A stretch of 64,000 nucleotides of DNA, from the NCBI RefSeq assembly GCF_020400605.1, contig NZ_JAINRD010000001.1, forward strand, positions 434,001 through 498,000, written 5' to 3'. The translations under genes were made by a program, and so were the position numbers. Below, in pieces: positions 25,414 to 34,378 of this stretch. The DNA comes from Streptomyces aculeolatus (lineage in GTDB: Bacteria > Actinomycetota > Actinomycetes > Streptomycetales > Streptomycetaceae). The notes under the pieces are model-generated. The model saw only the letters and a list, made by a program, of their open reading frames with translations, ran no database searches and was not told where the DNA came from. Numbering within the stretch: the stretch's first letter is position 1; the number at the start of each line of letters is the position of its first letter.

Positions 25414-25801
25414 CCTCACCCCGCCTCGGCAGCCGGTGCACGAGAGAACTGTGCGCGCCGCCGCCCCTGGCCTCCTCCCCACCGCCTGCCGGCCGGCCGC
25501 CCGCGCTCCCCCGCGGCCTGCCGACCCGCCGCCGGGACCGGCCCGCTGAGCGGCTTCCACCTCCTGGTCCCGGCCGCCGACCGGACCCTCCCGTCGCCCG
25601 CGCCCCACGGCGGCGGCACCGTCGTGCTGCACCCCTGCCGGACCTGCCGGCGGGGCCGTGAACGTACGGAGTCGAACATCACTGGCGCGCGACGGGGGTG
25701 GCGGGGCGAGAATACGGGTGGGCGGCGTGCGGATGCCGGACCCACACGCGGGCGCGCAGGCACCCCGCGGCGCCCGAAGACGAGCACACCCTGGAGGGTC
25801 A

Positions 25802-27481
25802 GTGACCGCCGCACCACCGCGTACGACAGCCGCCCCCGCCCGCGGCGGGGAGGGGCCGCCGGCCGCCGCGCCGTGGGCCGCCGCCGTGCGGTCGCGGGCG
25901 CCCTGGCTGGAGTCCGCGAGCCGCCGGGCGTGGTTCCGCCCGGCGCTGGCCGCGGTGGCCGGCGTGCTGCTCGCGCTGGCCTTCCCGCCGTACGGGCTGT
26001 GGCCGCTGGCCGCCGTCGCGCCGGCGGCGCTCTTCGTGCTGCTGCGCGGCGCCCGCCGCAAGCGGGACGCGTTCTGGCTGGGCACGGCCTTCGGCGTCGC
26101 GTTCTTCGTCCCCCTGCTGTGGTGGCTGTCCAATCTCGGCATCCTGCCGTGGCTGCTGCTCAGCGTCATCCAGGCGCTGATGCTCGGCGGCCTGTGCCTG
26201 GCGGTGCCGCCGCTGGTGCGGCTGCCGGCGTGGTGGCTGTGGGCGGCGGCCTGGTGGGTGGCGGTCGAGGCGCTGCGCTCGCGGGTGCCGCTGGGCGGCT
26301 TCCCCTGGGGCCGGCTGGCCTTCAGCCAGGCGGACGCCCCGACGCTCGGCTGGGCGTCGGTCGGCGGCGCCCCGCTGGTCAGCGCCGTCGTCGCGGTCGC
26401 CGCCGGTGCGCTCGCGGCGCTGGCCACCGCGCGGGCCGCGCGGCGGACGGTGCCGGCGGTCGCGCTGGCCGCGGCGGTCGCGCTGGGGGCCTGCGGGACG
26501 CTGCTGCTGCCGAGCGCGGGGGAGGCGGACGACGAGCGGGCGACCGTGGCGGTGGTGCAGGGCAACGTGCCGCGGGCCCGCAGCCTGGAGGAGCAGGCCC
26601 GGGTCGAGATGGTCGCCGAGAACCACATCGCCGCCACCGAGGAGCTGGTCGAGGACATCGACGCCGGCCGGGTGGAGCGGCCCGACCTGGTGCTGTGGCC
26701 GGAGAACGCCACCGACCGCGACCCGCGCAACGATCCGTACCTCAGCGCCGAGATCTCCCGCGTCGTGGACGACCTCGGCGCCCCCGTCGTCGTCGGCGCC
26801 ATCCTCGACGCCCCCGGCGACCGCATCCGCAACGCGGGCCTCCTCTGGCTGCCCGGCAGCGGCCCCGGCGACTACTACGCGAAGCGGCAGCTCGTGCCCT
26901 TCGGCGAGTACATCCCGATGCGCTCCCTGCTCGGCGGCTTCGGCGACCTCCAGCTCATCCCGCGCGACTTCGAGGCCGGCGACGAGGCGGTGCGCCTGGA
27001 CGCCGGGGACGTGCACCTGGCGGAGTCGATCTGCTACGAGGTCGCGTACGACGGCCAGGTCCGCGACCAGGTGCGTACCGGGGCCAACCTGCTGGCCGTA
27101 CCGACGAACAACGCCACGTACATGCGCGACAACAACCTCGGCGAGCCCGAGCAGCAGCTCGCGATGTCCCGGCTGCGGGCGGTCGAGCACAACCGCTCGA
27201 CGCTGGTCGCCTCCACGACGGGCATCAGCGCGATCGTCACGCCGGACGGCGAGACGGTCGACGAGACGGGCCCGTGGCGCCGCGAGGTGCTGACGGCGGA
27301 GGTGCCGCTGCGCACGGACGAGACGCTGGCCACGCGGGTGGGCTCGGCACCGGAGTGGGCGATCACGGCCCTCGCGGCGGGCGCCCTGGGCGCGGCGCTG
27401 TACCTCCGCCGCCGGGACGCGGGCGCCGCCGGGGCCGAAGGGGACGCCGGGACCGAAGGGGTCAGTGGAAGCGGGTCGTGA
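25802..27481 (+). CDS. lnt: Apolipoprotein N-acyltransferase
   Basis: Membrane enzyme that adds the third acyl chain to lipoproteins; 559 residues from GTG 25802, chosen because GGAGGG lies just upstream. The upstream extension of the frame has no protein character. About eight TM segments flank a nitrilase-like domain whose catalytic triad is visible: E301 in LWPENATD, K361 in YYAKRQLVPFGEY, and C411 in AESICYEV. Actinomycetes often carry two Lnt copies. The 3' end overlaps the convergent next gene by 20 bases. Confidence 0.93.
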   Translation: MTAAPPRTTAAPARGGEGPPAAAPWAAAVRSRAPWLESASRRAWFRPALAAVAGVLLALAFPPYGLWPLAAVAPAALFVLLRGARRKRDAFWLGTAFGVAFFVPLLWWLSNLGILPWLLLSVIQALMLGGLCLAVPPLVRLPAWWLWAAAWWVAVEALRSRVPLGGFPWGRLAFSQADAPTLGWASVGGAPLVSAVVAVAAGALAALATARAARRTVPAVALAAAVALGACGTLLLPSAGEADDERATVAVVQGNVPRARSLEEQARVEMVAENHIAATEELVEDIDAGRVERPDLVLWPENATDRDPRNDPYLSAEISRVVDDLGAPVVVGAILDAPGDRIRNAGLLWLPGSGPGDYYAKRQLVPFGEYIPMRSLLGGFGDLQLIPRDFEAGDEAVRLDAGDVHLAESICYEVAYDGQVRDQVRTGANLLAVPTNNATYMRDNNLGEPEQQLAMSRLRAVEHNRSTLVASTTGISAIVTPDGETVDETGPWRREVLTAEVPLRTDETLATRVGSAPEWAITALAAGALGAALYLRRRDAGAAGAEGDAGTEGVSGSGS

Positions 27482-28415
27482 CGATGCGGGCCTTGTAGAT
27501 CTGCGCGCCGGGGCGGGTCTTGGACTGGCCGCCCGAGAAGTAGACGGTCGGCCCGCCCCACGGCGGGTCCGCGGGCGTCGGGTCGAGGGTCCACATCGCC
27601 TCGCCGTCGGTGTAGCGGACGTAGGACTTGACGTAGTTCTCCTCGGAGATGACCGTCACCTTCCGCGTGGCCTTGTCCAGCGAGTACACCCGGCCGCTGT
27701 CGGTGACCCACAGCTTGCCGGGGTCGGTGTAGTCGGGCTGGATGTCGTGGCCGTTGCCGGCGAAGGAGATGTCGGTGCCTGACTTCACCAGCCTGGCCGT
27801 CGAGTTGGCGCCCGTCACCCGGTAGGTGCGGATGACCTTGCCGCCGGTGACCCAGAGCAGGTCGTTCACGTCGTCCCAGAGCACGGCGTGCGGCTTGGGC
27901 ATGTCGGTGATGGTCTGCACCTCGCGGAGCGTGGAGTGGTCGCTGTTGGCGCCGCCGTAGACGTGGATGCGGTCGCGGGTGCCGGCGACGACGACGGCGG
28001 CGAGGTTCGGGATGCGCTCGATGCAGTGCGGGTAACTGGCCACGGACGTCTCCCAGATGAGGTCGCCGCGGTCGAGCCGGTTGCCGTTGCCGGTGACCGC
28101 CACGATGCCGGCGCGGCCGTTGCCGGGCTGGCCGGCGGTCATCAGCGCGATGGTGCCGTAGCGGGTGGTCGCGCGGAAGCGGATCTCGAAGGGATCGTCC
28201 CAGCCGTTCGTGGTGCCCGGGGTGAAGCTCCAGTCCGACGTCCCCGACCAGTCGCCGTTGCGGTCGAAGACCTGGAAGCTGTTGGTGGCCTGGTCGGTCA
28301 GCGCGATGGGGTAGTCGGCCGCCGCGGCGCGCGCCGTCGACGCGCCGAGGGTCACGGCGGCGGGCGCGGCGACCGCGCCCGCGAGGGCTCCGCCGATCAG
28401 ACTGCGTCGCTTCAT
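27462..28415 (-). CDS. Secreted beta-propeller-like protein (DUF6528-like)
   Basis: A 317-residue exported protein. The signal peptide MKRRSLIGGALAGAVAAP ends at ASTARA and has twin Arg residues, so Tat export is possible. The mature part repeats short beta units: GTIALMTAGQPGN, YPHCIERIPNLAAVVVAG, PHAVLWDDVNDLLWVTGGK, DPGKLWVTDSGRVYSLD and SYVRYTDGEAMWTLDP. This repeated form suggests a five- or six-bladed propeller. I associate it with the streptomycete family DUF6528, from memory. No catalytic motif seen. Confidence 0.72.
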   Translation of the reverse strand: MKRRSLIGGALAGAVAAPAAVTLGASTARAAAADYPIALTDQATNSFQVFDRNGDWSGTSDWSFTPGTTNGWDDPFEIRFRATTRYGTIALMTAGQPGNGRAGIVAVTGNGNRLDRGDLIWETSVASYPHCIERIPNLAAVVVAGTRDRIHVYGGANSDHSTLREVQTITDMPKPHAVLWDDVNDLLWVTGGKVIRTYRVTGANSTARLVKSGTDISFAGNGHDIQPDYTDPGKLWVTDSGRVYSLDKATRKVTVISEENYVKSYVRYTDGEAMWTLDPTPADPPWGGPTVYFSGGQSKTRPGAQIYKARIVTTRFH

Positions 28416-28662
28416 CGTCCGTCCGTCCGTTCGTCGGTGGGGTCTTGACCGTTATCCCTTGTAATGCACGGCGGTTGCGGGGCGGTTGCGCGGGCCGGAG
28501 GACGTACACCGACTTCATGATTCTGTCAGGAGCATGACTTCCCACGGCCATTCTACGCGCATAGTCTGAGCGCCGGCACGGCCGACTGCCGGCACTCCGG
28601 CGGCAGTTGGCGCACCCCCAGGCCGTGCGCCGCGACCCGGCGCACCTACCCGAGGAGTCCCC

Positions 28663-29115
28663 ATGCGCCCCACCGCAACGAAGGGCCTTGTCGCCGCCGG
28701 CGCCACCGCGGCGGCCCTCCTGGCAACGATCGCCCCCGCCGAGGCCGCCCCCGCCGACAAGCCCCAGGTGCTCGCGAGCTTCACGCAGACCAGCGCGACG
28801 AGCTACAACGCCTGGGCGGCCGCCGAGGCCAACCGCGGCGCCTGGTCCGCGTACGCGTTCAACTGGTCGACCGACTACTGCAGCAGCTCCCCGGACAACC
28901 CCTTCGGCTTCCCGTTCCAGAAGTCCTGCCAGCGCCACGACTTCGGCTACCGCAACTACAAGGAGATGGGCACCTTCGACGCCAACAAGTCCCGTCTCGA
29001 CAGCGCCTTCTACGAGGACCTCAAGCGCGTGTGCAACCGCTACTCGGGCGCCACCAAGACCTCCTGCAACAGCACCGCCTGGGTCTACTACCAGGCCGTC
29101 CGCGCCCTCGGCTGA
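28663..29115 (+). CDS. Secreted prokaryotic phospholipase A2
   Basis: A 150-residue secreted lipase. The signal peptide ends at about residue 29 (PAEAA). The active site is the motif CQRHDFGYRNYK, with His92 and Asp93 as the catalytic dyad, the form known from Streptomyces violaceoruber phospholipase A2. Four Cys (73, 89 and two near the C terminus) fit two disulfides of that enzyme. It hydrolyses the sn-2 ester of glycerophospholipids with Ca2+. It is monocistronic, with a strong pair of hairpins after it. Confidence 0.92.
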   Translation: MRPTATKGLVAAGATAAALLATIAPAEAAPADKPQVLASFTQTSATSYNAWAAAEANRGAWSAYAFNWSTDYCSSSPDNPFGFPFQKSCQRHDFGYRNYKEMGTFDANKSRLDSAFYEDLKRVCNRYSGATKTSCNSTAWVYYQAVRALG

Positions 29116-29134
29116 CCCTCTCCCCGACCCCTCA

Positions 29135-29196
29135 GGCCCCGGCGGTGCCCCCATGCCGCCGGGGCCGGGCCGTGCCCGGGGCCGACGGCCCCGGGC
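29135..29196. terminator. Two hairpins after the phospholipase gene
   Basis: The first hairpin pairs GGCCCCGGCGG (29135-29145) with CCGCCGGGGCC (29156-29166). The second pairs GCCCGGGGCC (29174-29183) with GGCCCCGGGC (29187-29196) around a 3-base loop. They lie between convergent genes and can end both transcripts. No T-run follows. Confidence 0.7.
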
Positions 29197-29205
29197 CGGG
29201 CGTGG

Positions 29206-29661
29206 TCACCGTGCGGGGAGCGGCACCCCGGCGACGACGGCTTTGCCGCGTCCCCGGCGGGGGACGACGCCCCAGGCGGCGGCGAGAGCGTCGACGAGGA
29301 GGAGGCCACGGCCGCCGCAGGCCGCGCTGTCGGGTGCGGTCGTGAGGGCGGGGCGGCCGGGACCGGGGTCGGAGACGGCGAGCCAGTAGTGGCCGTCGGC
29401 GGGCCAGAGGAGGAGTTCGACGCGATGGTCGCCGGTGGGGTGGGTGCCGTGGCGTACGGCGTTGGTGACGAGTTCGGAGGCGAGGAGCTGGAGTTCGTCG
29501 CCGAGGCGGGGGTGGTGGGCGCGGGGCAGGGCGTCGAGGACGGCGTGTCGGGCCCGTTGGACCCAGAGGGGGTGGGCGGGGAAGGTCCAGCGGACGGGGA
29601 GGGGCGGAATGGGCGGAGTGGGCGGAGTGGGCGGAGTGGGGCTGGGGCGGTGTGGGGGCAT
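29206..29661 (-). CDS. RsbW-like ATP-binding protein (HATPase_c)
   Basis: A 151-residue GHKL ATPase. The ATG at 29661 follows AGGAG with a 6-base gap, while the longer frame lacks one. N box ELQLLASELVTNAVRHGT, G1 VSDPGPGRP, and G2 GGRGLLLVDALAAAWG are visible. It looks like anti-sigma kinases but lacks the SpoIIAB-type helical features, as in the streptomycete group found beside XRE-DUF5753 genes. Its N terminus has a Pro-Thr repeat encoded by a 9-base tandem repeat. It is divergent from the XRE gene. Confidence 0.85.
   Translation of the reverse strand: MPPHRPSPTPPTPPTPPIPPLPVRWTFPAHPLWVQRARHAVLDALPRAHHPRLGDELQLLASELVTNAVRHGTHPTGDHRVELLLWPADGHYWLAVSDPGPGRPALTTAPDSAACGGRGLLLVDALAAAWGVVPRRGRGKAVVAGVPLPAR
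29602..29637 (+). repeat. Four-copy 9-bp tandem repeat
   Basis: Four near-identical copies of GGGCGGAGT (the first copy reads GGGCGGAAT) run in register through the start of the ATPase gene, encoding the PPTPPTPPIPP stretch on the other strand. Copy number could slip. Confidence 0.8.
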
Positions 29662-29903
29662 GGCGGACTCCTGGGCCGGGATCGGTCGTTGACGTGCCGG
29701 TGGCATGCCTCCCTGGGCGCGAGCACGCCCGCCCCAGGGAGAGCGGGCATGCTCGCGCGGTGCGCTTCCGGCGTTGCTGTGAGTACCTTGCGCATCACCC
29801 ACCGTAGGGCATTGGTGTCACATGTGCCACCAGCTGCGGGGGGCGGCTTGGTCGATGCCCGGTACGCGAGGCAGACTGGCTCGCGCACACGGAGAGGAAT
29901 CAG

Positions 29904-30755
29904 ATGCCGCCAAGGAGTAATCCCACCGCGCGTCAGAAACGCCTGGGTGCCGAGCTGCGCAAGCTGCGCGAAGCGGCCGGGCTGTCCACCGAGCAAGCCG
30001 CCGCCGTGCTCGCGACCAACCGCACCGTCATCACCAGCACCGAGGCCGGACGACACGGCATCAGCCCGGAGCGCGTACGCCGGCTGGCATACAACTACGA
30101 GTGCGCGGACCAGGAGTTGGTCGACGCCTTGGTGCGCATGGCTGCGGATCGCACCAAGGGTTGGTGGGAGGACTTCCGTGGCGTCCTGCCCCCGACGTTC
30201 CTGGACATCGCCGAACTGGAGTGGTTCGCCACGGCGCTGCGCATGGCCACGATGACGCACATCCCGGGCCCGTTCCAGACGGAGGCGTTCGCCCGCGCCC
30301 TCTTCGACGCGTCCATTCCGCAACTGCCTCCGGAGGAGTTCGAGGCCCGCGTCGCCCACCGTGTCCGCAGGCATGAAGCCGTCACCCGCCCGGACGGTCC
30401 GGCCTATACCACTCTCGTCCACGAAGCCGCGCTGCGGACCGAAGTGGGTGGCCGCAAGGTTCTGCGTGAGCAGCTCCAGCACGTGCTGGCGATGGCCGAG
30501 CACGACAACATCACCGTTCAGGCCATACCGTTCTCAGCGGGCGCAATCCCGGGCTCGGGCCAGGCCATCCTGTACGCCGAAGGTGACGTGCGGAGCCTCG
30601 ATACGGCGCAGTTGGACCGCACCAACGCGGCCGAGTTCCTCCACTTGGAGGGGCAACTCCGCAAGTTCCGGCTCCATCTGGACCGGATGCAGCACATGGC
30701 GCTGTCGCCCACCGAGACCAGCGACTTGATTCACGCCCTCGCTCACCAGCTTTAG
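29904..30755 (+). CDS. XRE-family regulator with DUF5753 (Scr1/WhiJ-like)
   Basis: A 283-residue transcription factor. The N-terminal HTH is RLGAELRKLREAAGLSTEQAAAVLATNRTVITSTEAGRHGISPERVRRLAYNY. The rest is DUF5753 (ADRTKGWWEDFRGVLPPTFLDIAELEWFATALR, HIPGPFQTEAFARAL, PAYTTLVHEAALRTEVGG, VQAIPFSAGA), the ligand/partner domain of the WhiJ-type regulators. ATG 29904 follows GGAGAGG. It usually acts with a small DUF397 protein; here that gene follows after ten bases. This pair often controls development or an unknown stress response. Confidence 0.92.
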   Translation: MPPRSNPTARQKRLGAELRKLREAAGLSTEQAAAVLATNRTVITSTEAGRHGISPERVRRLAYNYECADQELVDALVRMAADRTKGWWEDFRGVLPPTFLDIAELEWFATALRMATMTHIPGPFQTEAFARALFDASIPQLPPEEFEARVAHRVRRHEAVTRPDGPAYTTLVHEAALRTEVGGRKVLREQLQHVLAMAEHDNITVQAIPFSAGAIPGSGQAILYAEGDVRSLDTAQLDRTNAAEFLHLEGQLRKFRLHLDRMQHMALSPTETSDLIHALAHQL

Positions 30756-30764
30756 GGAGCCGTT

Positions 30765-30956
30765 ATGCCGGACATCACGTGGGAACCGCCCTTCTGCCAG
30801 GACTCGGGGAACTGTTTCCGCATAGGCACGGACGCGGAAGGCAACGCGCACATCGCCGTGGCAGGCAGCGAGGAGCGTCACATCACCGACTCCATGGAAG
30901 CCCTCCGCACGCTCATCCGTGACATCAAGGCCGGCAAGGCGGACCATCTGCTGTAA
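30765..30956 (+). CDS. DUF397 protein
   Basis: A 63-residue protein in the form typical of DUF397: WEPPFCQDSGNCFRIGTDAEGNAHIAVAGSEERHITDSMEALRTLIRDIKAG. The usual KSS.SG..CVEV core is replaced by CQDSGNCFRIG, but the C-terminal half matches. The ATG follows GGAG. It is probably the antagonistic partner of the XRE-DUF5753 regulator encoded 10 bases upstream. Confidence 0.8.
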   Translation: MPDITWEPPFCQDSGNCFRIGTDAEGNAHIAVAGSEERHITDSMEALRTLIRDIKAGKADHLL

Positions 30957-31168
30957 CGGCTGAAGGAAACCGGTAGAAACTCGGCTCAACGCCCCTGAGA
31001 AGCAGGGCAAAACGACCTCACGGACCGACTTTCGCCCATTCATGCGCACCGAGGCGCTCCCCGGCACGGCTGAAGCTGCCGCCGTGGATATTCCGTTGAC
31101 CCCCGGCCCGCCCCGGCGCAAGAGTGGGGACCCGGTCGGGGTCGGCGGCGTGCCTGGGGCGGTGTGCG

Positions 31169-32419
31169 GTGGCTGGTTCGGAGATGGCCGGTGAGCTGCG
31201 GGCCGGGGAGGCGGTTCCCCCTGCCCCGCTGTGGACGACGGATTTCCGGTTCTTCTTCACCGCCCGCACCACCTCCCTCCTCGGCGACGCCATGCTCCCC
31301 GTCGCCATCACCGCCGCCGTGCTCGGTGCCGGGTACGGCGCGAGCGGCGTGGGGTACGCACTGGCCGCGCTCGTCGGCCCGTTCGCGGCGCTGATCATCT
31401 TCGGCGGCGTGCTGTCCGACCGCTTCGGCGCCCGCCGGCTCATGGTCGTCTCGGACGCCTCCCGCCTGGTCTCCCAGATGGCGCTGGCGCTGCTGTTCCT
31501 GATGGGTACGCCCCGGCTGTGGCAGATCCTCGTGCTGCTGGCCCTCGTCGGTGCGGGCAGCGCCCTGTTCCAGCCCGGCGTCGCCAGCATCACGCCGCGC
31601 GTCGCGAAGGACGTGCAGAAGGCCAACGCCACCCTGCGCATCGCCGAGTCCGTCACCCTCGTGCTCGGCCCGTCGTTCGCCGGGCTGCTGCTGGCCGTCT
31701 CCTCACCCGCCGTCGTCGTCGCCCTCGACGCCGTGACGTACGCGGTCAGCGGCGCCTGCCTCCTCGCACTCCGCACCGTCCCCATGGGCCCCGGCGCGGC
31801 ACGCGACGGCGCGCCGTCGTTCCGGGCCGACCTGGTCGAGGGCTGGCGGGAGTTCACGGCCCGCACCTGGCTGTGGAGCGTCATCGTCGTCTTCATGCTC
31901 TGGCAGCTCGCGGGCGCGGGACCCACCACGACCCTCGGCAACAGCACGCTCGTCACCGACTACGGCGCCTCGACGTTCGGCCTGGTCATGTCGTCGCTCG
32001 GGGCGGGCAGTGTGGTGGGCGGGCTCGTCGCGATCAGACTGCGCCCGCGGCACCCGCTGCGCGCCGGCGCGTTGTCGATGACGGTGTGGGCGCTGATGCC
32101 GCTGGGCGTCGCCCTCGGGCTCTCCACGCCGCTCGTCGCCCTTTGCTACGGGGTGAGCGGTATCGGCGCCGCCTTCTGGATTGTCATGTTCCATACCAGC
32201 GTGCAGACGCACGTGCCGCAGGACGTCCTCGGCCGGGTGCACGCGTACGACGCGGCGGGCTCGCTGGTGATGAAGCCGGTCGGCCAGGCGGCGGCCGGGC
32301 CGATGGCCGGGGTGGTGGGCACGGTGCCGCTGCTGTTCGTGTCGGCGACGATGGCCGTTCTCACGTGCCTGCTGCTGCTGGCGATACCGGCGGTGCGGGG
32401 CCTCAAGCGCGTGGCGTGA
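31169..32419 (+). CDS. MFS transporter (MFS_3 type)
   Basis: Twelve-TM exporter of about 416 residues. The start is uncertain: GTG 31169 or ATG 31184 both keep the hydrophilic N terminus, and neither has a strong ribosome-binding site. The MFS_3 marks are FFFTARTTSLLGDAMLPVAITAAVLG, FGGVLSDRFGARRLMVVSDASR and DVLGRVHAYDAAGS. The family includes macrolide efflux pumps and many pumps of unknown range. It is in the same direction as the DUF6153/DUF305 pair but 43 bases ahead, so may be separate. Confidence 0.82.
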   Translation: MAGSEMAGELRAGEAVPPAPLWTTDFRFFFTARTTSLLGDAMLPVAITAAVLGAGYGASGVGYALAALVGPFAALIIFGGVLSDRFGARRLMVVSDASRLVSQMALALLFLMGTPRLWQILVLLALVGAGSALFQPGVASITPRVAKDVQKANATLRIAESVTLVLGPSFAGLLLAVSSPAVVVALDAVTYAVSGACLLALRTVPMGPGAARDGAPSFRADLVEGWREFTARTWLWSVIVVFMLWQLAGAGPTTTLGNSTLVTDYGASTFGLVMSSLGAGSVVGGLVAIRLRPRHPLRAGALSMTVWALMPLGVALGLSTPLVALCYGVSGIGAAFWIVMFHTSVQTHVPQDVLGRVHAYDAAGSLVMKPVGQAAAGPMAGVVGTVPLLFVSATMAVLTCLLLLAIPAVRGLKRVA

Positions 32420-32462
32420 GGGGTGGTGGGGGGATGTCGGTGGGGGTGCGTACGCTGGCGGC

Positions 32463-32990
32463 ATGACCGGGAGCGTCGGCATCCGACCGAGCGACCGCCC
32501 CTCGGGGCGGCTGTTCGTGCTGCTGGTGCTCGCGGTGCTGGCGGGCGTGCTGGGCATGCACGCGCTGGGGCCGGGCGGCACGTCCGCCGCGAAGCCGCGG
32601 CCGGCGATGCAGATGGACCACGGCGGTGCGGCGCAGGCACAGGCGGAGCCCGGGTTTCGAGCACCGGCGACGCCGCAGCCGCCCGGGACGGACCACGCGC
32701 CCCCGGCACAGGCGCCGGTGACCGGGCACACACCCGCCGAGCCCACCCCCGTCGCCAAGCCCGCCGGGGACGCCTGCTCCCACACCGAGGGCGGCTCCGG
32801 GCACCTCGCCCACGCCGACCGCACGTGCGCCGCCGCCGGCACGGCCTCCGCCTACGCGCCGCCCGCCCCCGCCGCCGACGCGCTGCCCGGCGTCCCGGAC
32901 GCCGCCCGCGTACCGAAGGCCCGGCCCGCGGCGACGGCGCCGGACCGGGCGCCGCCCGACCTCGCCGAGCTGCAACTCCTGCGGATATAG
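32463..32990 (+). CDS. DUF6153-like secreted His/Met-rich protein
   Basis: A 175-residue protein with one N-terminal hydrophobic segment (FVLLVLAVLAGVLGMHALGP). Then follows a Pro/Ala-rich linker with MQMDHGG and a Cys/His box CSHTEGGSGHLAHADRTCAAAG. The box and TM fit the streptomycete family DUF6153, recalled from memory, which is often next to DUF305 genes. His/Met/Cys suggests binding of copper or another soft metal. It ends 138 bases before the DUF305 gene. Confidence 0.75.
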   Translation: MTGSVGIRPSDRPSGRLFVLLVLAVLAGVLGMHALGPGGTSAAKPRPAMQMDHGGAAQAQAEPGFRAPATPQPPGTDHAPPAQAPVTGHTPAEPTPVAKPAGDACSHTEGGSGHLAHADRTCAAAGTASAYAPPAPAADALPGVPDAARVPKARPAATAPDRAPPDLAELQLLRI

Positions 32991-33127
32991 GCGCGGCCCG
33001 CCCGGCACCCCCGTACGACCTCGTACGCCCACGCCCTGTTCGGGGCCGGGTGCCGCGCTGCCGCATGCCTTCACATCCGTACGTTCCGCGCGCCGGCACC
33101 CGGCGTGCGCGAAGGAGTTGCACAGTC

Positions 33128-33751
33128 ATGATCCGTACACGTTCCCTGTTCCGCCGCGGCGCCGCGGCGGCGGCCGCCGGCGCGGTGGCCCTCCTCCTCG
33201 CCGCCTGCGGCGGCAGCGACGACGGCTCGGGAGACCACGGCAAGGACGGCGCCCCGGCGTCGGGCCCCGCCGCCTCCCGGGAGGACCACAACACCGCCGA
33301 CGTCACCTTCGCGAAGGGCATGATCCCCCACCACCGCCAGGCCGTGGAGATGGCGGACCTCGCGCCCGGCCGGGCCGCGTCCGCCGAGGTGAAGAAGCTC
33401 GCCGCGGACATCAAGAAGGCCCAGGACCCGGAGATCGAGACGCTCTCCGGCTGGCTCGACTCCTGGGGCGAGGAGGTGCCGGCCGAAGGGGAGATGGACC
33501 ACTCCATGCACGGCTCCGCCGGCGGCATGATGTCCGCGGAGGACATGGAGAAGCTCCGGGAGGCGAAGGGCGCCGCGTTCGACACCGCCTTCATGGAGAT
33601 GATGATCGAGCACCACGAGGGCGCCGTCGCCATGGCCGAGACGGAGCAGGCCGAGGGCTCGTACGCGCCTGCGAAGAAGATGGCCGGGGAGATCATCAGC
33701 GCCCAGGAAGCCGAGATCGACGCGATGAAGTCGCTGCTCGACAAGGGCTGA
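33128..33751 (+). CDS. DUF305 lipoprotein
   Basis: A 207-residue lipoprotein. The signal sequence ends LLLAAC, so Cys about 27 is lipidated. DUF305 is a four-helix, ferritin-like bundle with two half motifs: MIPHHRQAVEMADL and MMIEHHEGAVAMAETEQ, each with paired His. A Met/His-rich linker (MDHSMHGSAGGMMSAEDM) joins them. The family is associated with copper in many species. ATG 33128 follows AAGGAG. Its neighbour DUF6153 strengthens the metal link. Confidence 0.88.
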   Translation: MIRTRSLFRRGAAAAAAGAVALLLAACGGSDDGSGDHGKDGAPASGPAASREDHNTADVTFAKGMIPHHRQAVEMADLAPGRAASAEVKKLAADIKKAQDPEIETLSGWLDSWGEEVPAEGEMDHSMHGSAGGMMSAEDMEKLREAKGAAFDTAFMEMMIEHHEGAVAMAETEQAEGSYAPAKKMAGEIISAQEAEIDAMKSLLDKG

Positions 33752-33793
33752 CGCGGTCCGTGCGCAGGGCGGGCGGCGGCCCCGCCGCCCGCC

Positions 33794-34378
33794 CTACGCG
33801 TACTGCAGCACCCGCCGTCGTACGGACACGACGGCCACCAGCGAGGCGCTCAGCGTGAGGACGTACGCCGCGAACGCCCAGGCCGCCGGGGATGACGAGG
33901 AGATCGTCAGCAGCGTCACCGCGGCGCCGGTGCCGACGAGGACGTAGAAGAGGAGGTTCTCCGAGGCGGGGTCGCGCCACGCCTTCACGACGGTCGGCAG
34001 CGCCGCCGCTGCGTCGGCCGCCACCGAGAACACCACGGCGAGCGCCGCCTCGCCGAGCCCCAGCCACGCCCCGAGCGCGGCGCCGGCGACGACCGCGCAG
34101 GCGAGGTCGAAGACGCCGAGCCGCGCCAGGTTCCGCCGGGTGCACACCGCGGTCACCACGACCACGAGCGGCCCGGCCCCGGCCACCAGCGTCTGCACCG
34201 CGGGCAGCCCCACACCGGAGTCGAGTTGCGCGGAGAACGCGATCAGCGGCACCGCGGCCCACAGTGACCAGGTCACGAGGTTCGGCCGCACGGTGCCGCG
34301 CACCACGGCGACGGCGTACCGGACACTGCCGGCCATGCCGAGCACAGCACTGACGAACACCCACCGCGGATCGATCAC
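33794..34378 (-). CDS. Polytopic membrane protein, SemiSWEET/PQ-loop-like
   Basis: A 194-residue membrane protein with about six helices. GTG 34378 follows AAGGAGAGGG. Repeated features (GMAGSVRYAVAVVRGTVRPNLVTWSLWA and AADAAAALPTVVKAWRDPASENLLFYVL) resemble the Pro-containing helices of PQ-loop families in two halves, but this is tentative. The gene is coupled by a 4-base overlap to a 40-residue membrane peptide gene. Function unknown. Confidence 0.65.
   Translation of the reverse strand: MIDPRWVFVSAVLGMAGSVRYAVAVVRGTVRPNLVTWSLWAAVPLIAFSAQLDSGVGLPAVQTLVAGAGPLVVVVTAVCTRRNLARLGVFDLACAVVAGAALGAWLGLGEAALAVVFSVAADAAAALPTVVKAWRDPASENLLFYVLVGTGAAVTLLTISSSSPAAWAFAAYVLTLSASLVAVVSVRRRVLQYA

Noticed and set aside
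29602..29637. CRISPR-like short repeats
   Set aside because: Only four copies of 9 bases without spacers; it encodes a Pro-rich tract.
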